A DNA stretch of 6,038 bases, from assembly GCA_938029995.1 (NCBI GenBank), contig CALHGI010000280.1:1-6038 (forward strand), in the 5' to 3' direction. Of the stretch, positions 5,160 to 6,038 are shown piece by piece. The notes below the pieces were generated by a model. It worked only from the letters and a program-made list of their open reading frames with translations, did not search any database and was not told where the DNA came from. The stretch comes from an uncultured cyanobacterium. Lineage in GTDB: Bacteria > Cyanobacteriota > Cyanobacteriia > Phormidesmidales > Phormidesmidaceae. How positions within the stretch are numbered: the first letter of the stretch is position 1; each line of letters opens with the position of its first letter. The position numbers and the translations under genes were made by a program.

Positions 5160-6038
5160 ATCAATACTATCCAAAAGAGTAGGGTGAGCATCAAACTCAT
5201 GCCACCAATGAGATGATCCACCTGTTCAACTACCCGAGGTAATTTAACGGTGAGTTTTTGAACGACCAGCAAATAGACTAACCATCCCGTTGCAATGGTC
5301 CCTAGGGACTTGATTGCCGCACTCACGCCATAGGCCTCCAAGTAGAACCCGTTCGCTAAAATTAATCCCCCCAAGAGCAGTCCCATGGCAGGCCAGAAAC
5401 CTGGTTTGACAGGTTGCTGCATGTTGTCGTCGGGTCTGTTCCCATGGGGTAAAAAAAGAAACTTCGCAAAGGAGATGGCTGTGCCCAAGGCCGCAACATT
5501 CATGGCGATCTCTTGCCAGGAAAGAAGACTTTTGCTGGTAAGCACCTTGGCCCCAAACCCCGACAGTAAAGGAAAGCCTGAAATTGATAGGCTAGCTATG
5601 GCCAAGGCAATCCAGGTGGATGTGGCCATGGGATGATGTTTTAGCTCGGTGACATTACGACTAGGCAAGTTGCCCGCAATCAAAAAGAGAGCAGATTTCA
5701 CCAGACCATGGGTCAGGGCATAAAACCCTCCCACGGCGGGTGCTGCAAGGATGAAGCCGAGTTGAGATACCGTATGGAACGCGAGGATGCGTTTCGTGTC
5801 CTTTTCAACCATGGCATAGCCCACCCCCAATAGGGCGGTGGCTACGCCAAAGATGCGAACAGTCAGTTCCATTTCAGGCAGCATCAGGGCAAACCGGACC
5901 AGGGGAAACACACCGGTTTTGACGACGACGCCCGACAGCAATGCTGAAACCGGCGTTTCCGACTCAGCATGGGTCAACGGTAACCACAGACCCGAGACAA
6001 AAATTCCCCCTTTAGTTAACAACCCGAGCACAATGAGG
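5156..6038 (-). CDS. mrpD: Mrp antiporter subunit D, NuoL/M/N-like proton-translocating subunit (5' end outside window)
   Basis: This is the C-terminal 293 residues of a large membrane subunit related to NuoL/NuoM/NuoN of complex I; the reading frame runs off the right edge, so roughly the first 200 residues are missing. Numbering from the GTG codon at 6031, family marks are: LLTKGG and LWLPLTHAESETPVSALLSG (K7, H21), the helix lysine of VVVKTG (K38), EKDTKRILAFHTVSQLGF (77-93), THGLVKSALFLIAGNL with H108 and K112, and SGFPLLSGFGAK (151-162). These lysines and histidines belong to the proton path in this superfamily. About eight helices are visible. In cyanobacteria such genes are often labelled ndhD5 or ndhD6, but the E-F-G-A-B genes that follow identify an Mrp cluster. 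By known cyanobacterial order it should be the second D copy, with mrpC and the first D copy upstream. The GTG at 6031 is an internal valine, not a start. Confidence 0.92.
   Translation of the reverse strand, partial: LIVLGLLTKGGIFVSGLWLPLTHAESETPVSALLSGVVVKTGVFPLVRFALMLPEMELTVRIFGVATALLGVGYAMVEKDTKRILAFHTVSQLGFILAAPAVGGFYALTHGLVKSALFLIAGNLPSRNVTELKHHPMATSTWIALAIASLSISGFPLLSGFGAKVLTSKSLLSWQEIAMNVAALGTAISFAKFLFLPHGNRPDDNMQQPVKPGFWPAMGLLLGGLILANGFYLEAYGVSAAIKSLGTIATGWLVYLLVVQKLTVKLPRVVEQVDHLIGGMSLMLTLLFWIVLI

Noticed and set aside
1..6038. Search for tRNA or rRNA genes, CRISPR repeats, insertion-sequence ends, and toxin-antitoxin or phage genes
   Set aside because: None seen. Longer repeats are absent, and the coding regions are ordinary chromosomal genes.

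Overview
The window is a piece of a beta-cyanobacterial chromosome. Three things support this. A CcmP-type tandem-BMC shell protein is specific to beta-carboxysomes. The cyanobacterial palindrome HIP1 (GCGATCGC) occurs three times in 6 kb, where chance predicts about 0.1. The mrp cluster has the gene order and subunit shapes known from cyanobacteria. The sequence alone does not identify genus or species.

Layout. Positions 1-191 have no gene I can support. ccmP (+, 192-830) follows and uses a TTG start. It converges on a MocR/GabR-type regulator gene (-, 878-2368), with a hairpin in the 47-bp gap. A divergent intergenic region (2369-2590) carries a TACAGT/ACTGTA inverted repeat near the regulator and a GCGGCC/GGCCGC inverted repeat just ahead of a small conserved cyanobacterial gene of unknown function (+, 2591-2896). 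That gene converges on a compact minus-strand operon filling 2963-6038, read right to left: mrpD (5' end outside the window), mrpE, mrpF, mrpG, a short mrpA (DUF4040/MbhD-like) and mrpB (MbhE-like segment plus MnhB domain).

How the genes fit together. The mrp genes overlap or nearly touch (4-nt D/E overlap, 2-nt E/F gap, 8-nt F/G and G/A overlaps, 42-nt A/B gap), so they are almost certainly co-transcribed, and most are probably translationally coupled. They encode a multi-subunit monovalent cation/proton antiporter of the D2-E-F-G-A-B arrangement; mrpC and a first mrpD copy are expected just beyond position 6038. CcmP contributes a gated double-layer trimer to the carboxysome shell. Na+ extrusion by Mrp and carbon concentration can be linked through Na+-dependent bicarbonate uptake, but no bicarbonate transporter is visible here, so a functional link between the two ends of the window is speculation. 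The MocR regulator's target is not apparent; autoregulation or control of the divergent small gene are the simplest options.

I did not find a clearly new biological system. The most open items are the small conserved protein, the roughly 100-residue soluble tail on short MrpA, the orphan MocR regulator, and the structured intergenic region between them.
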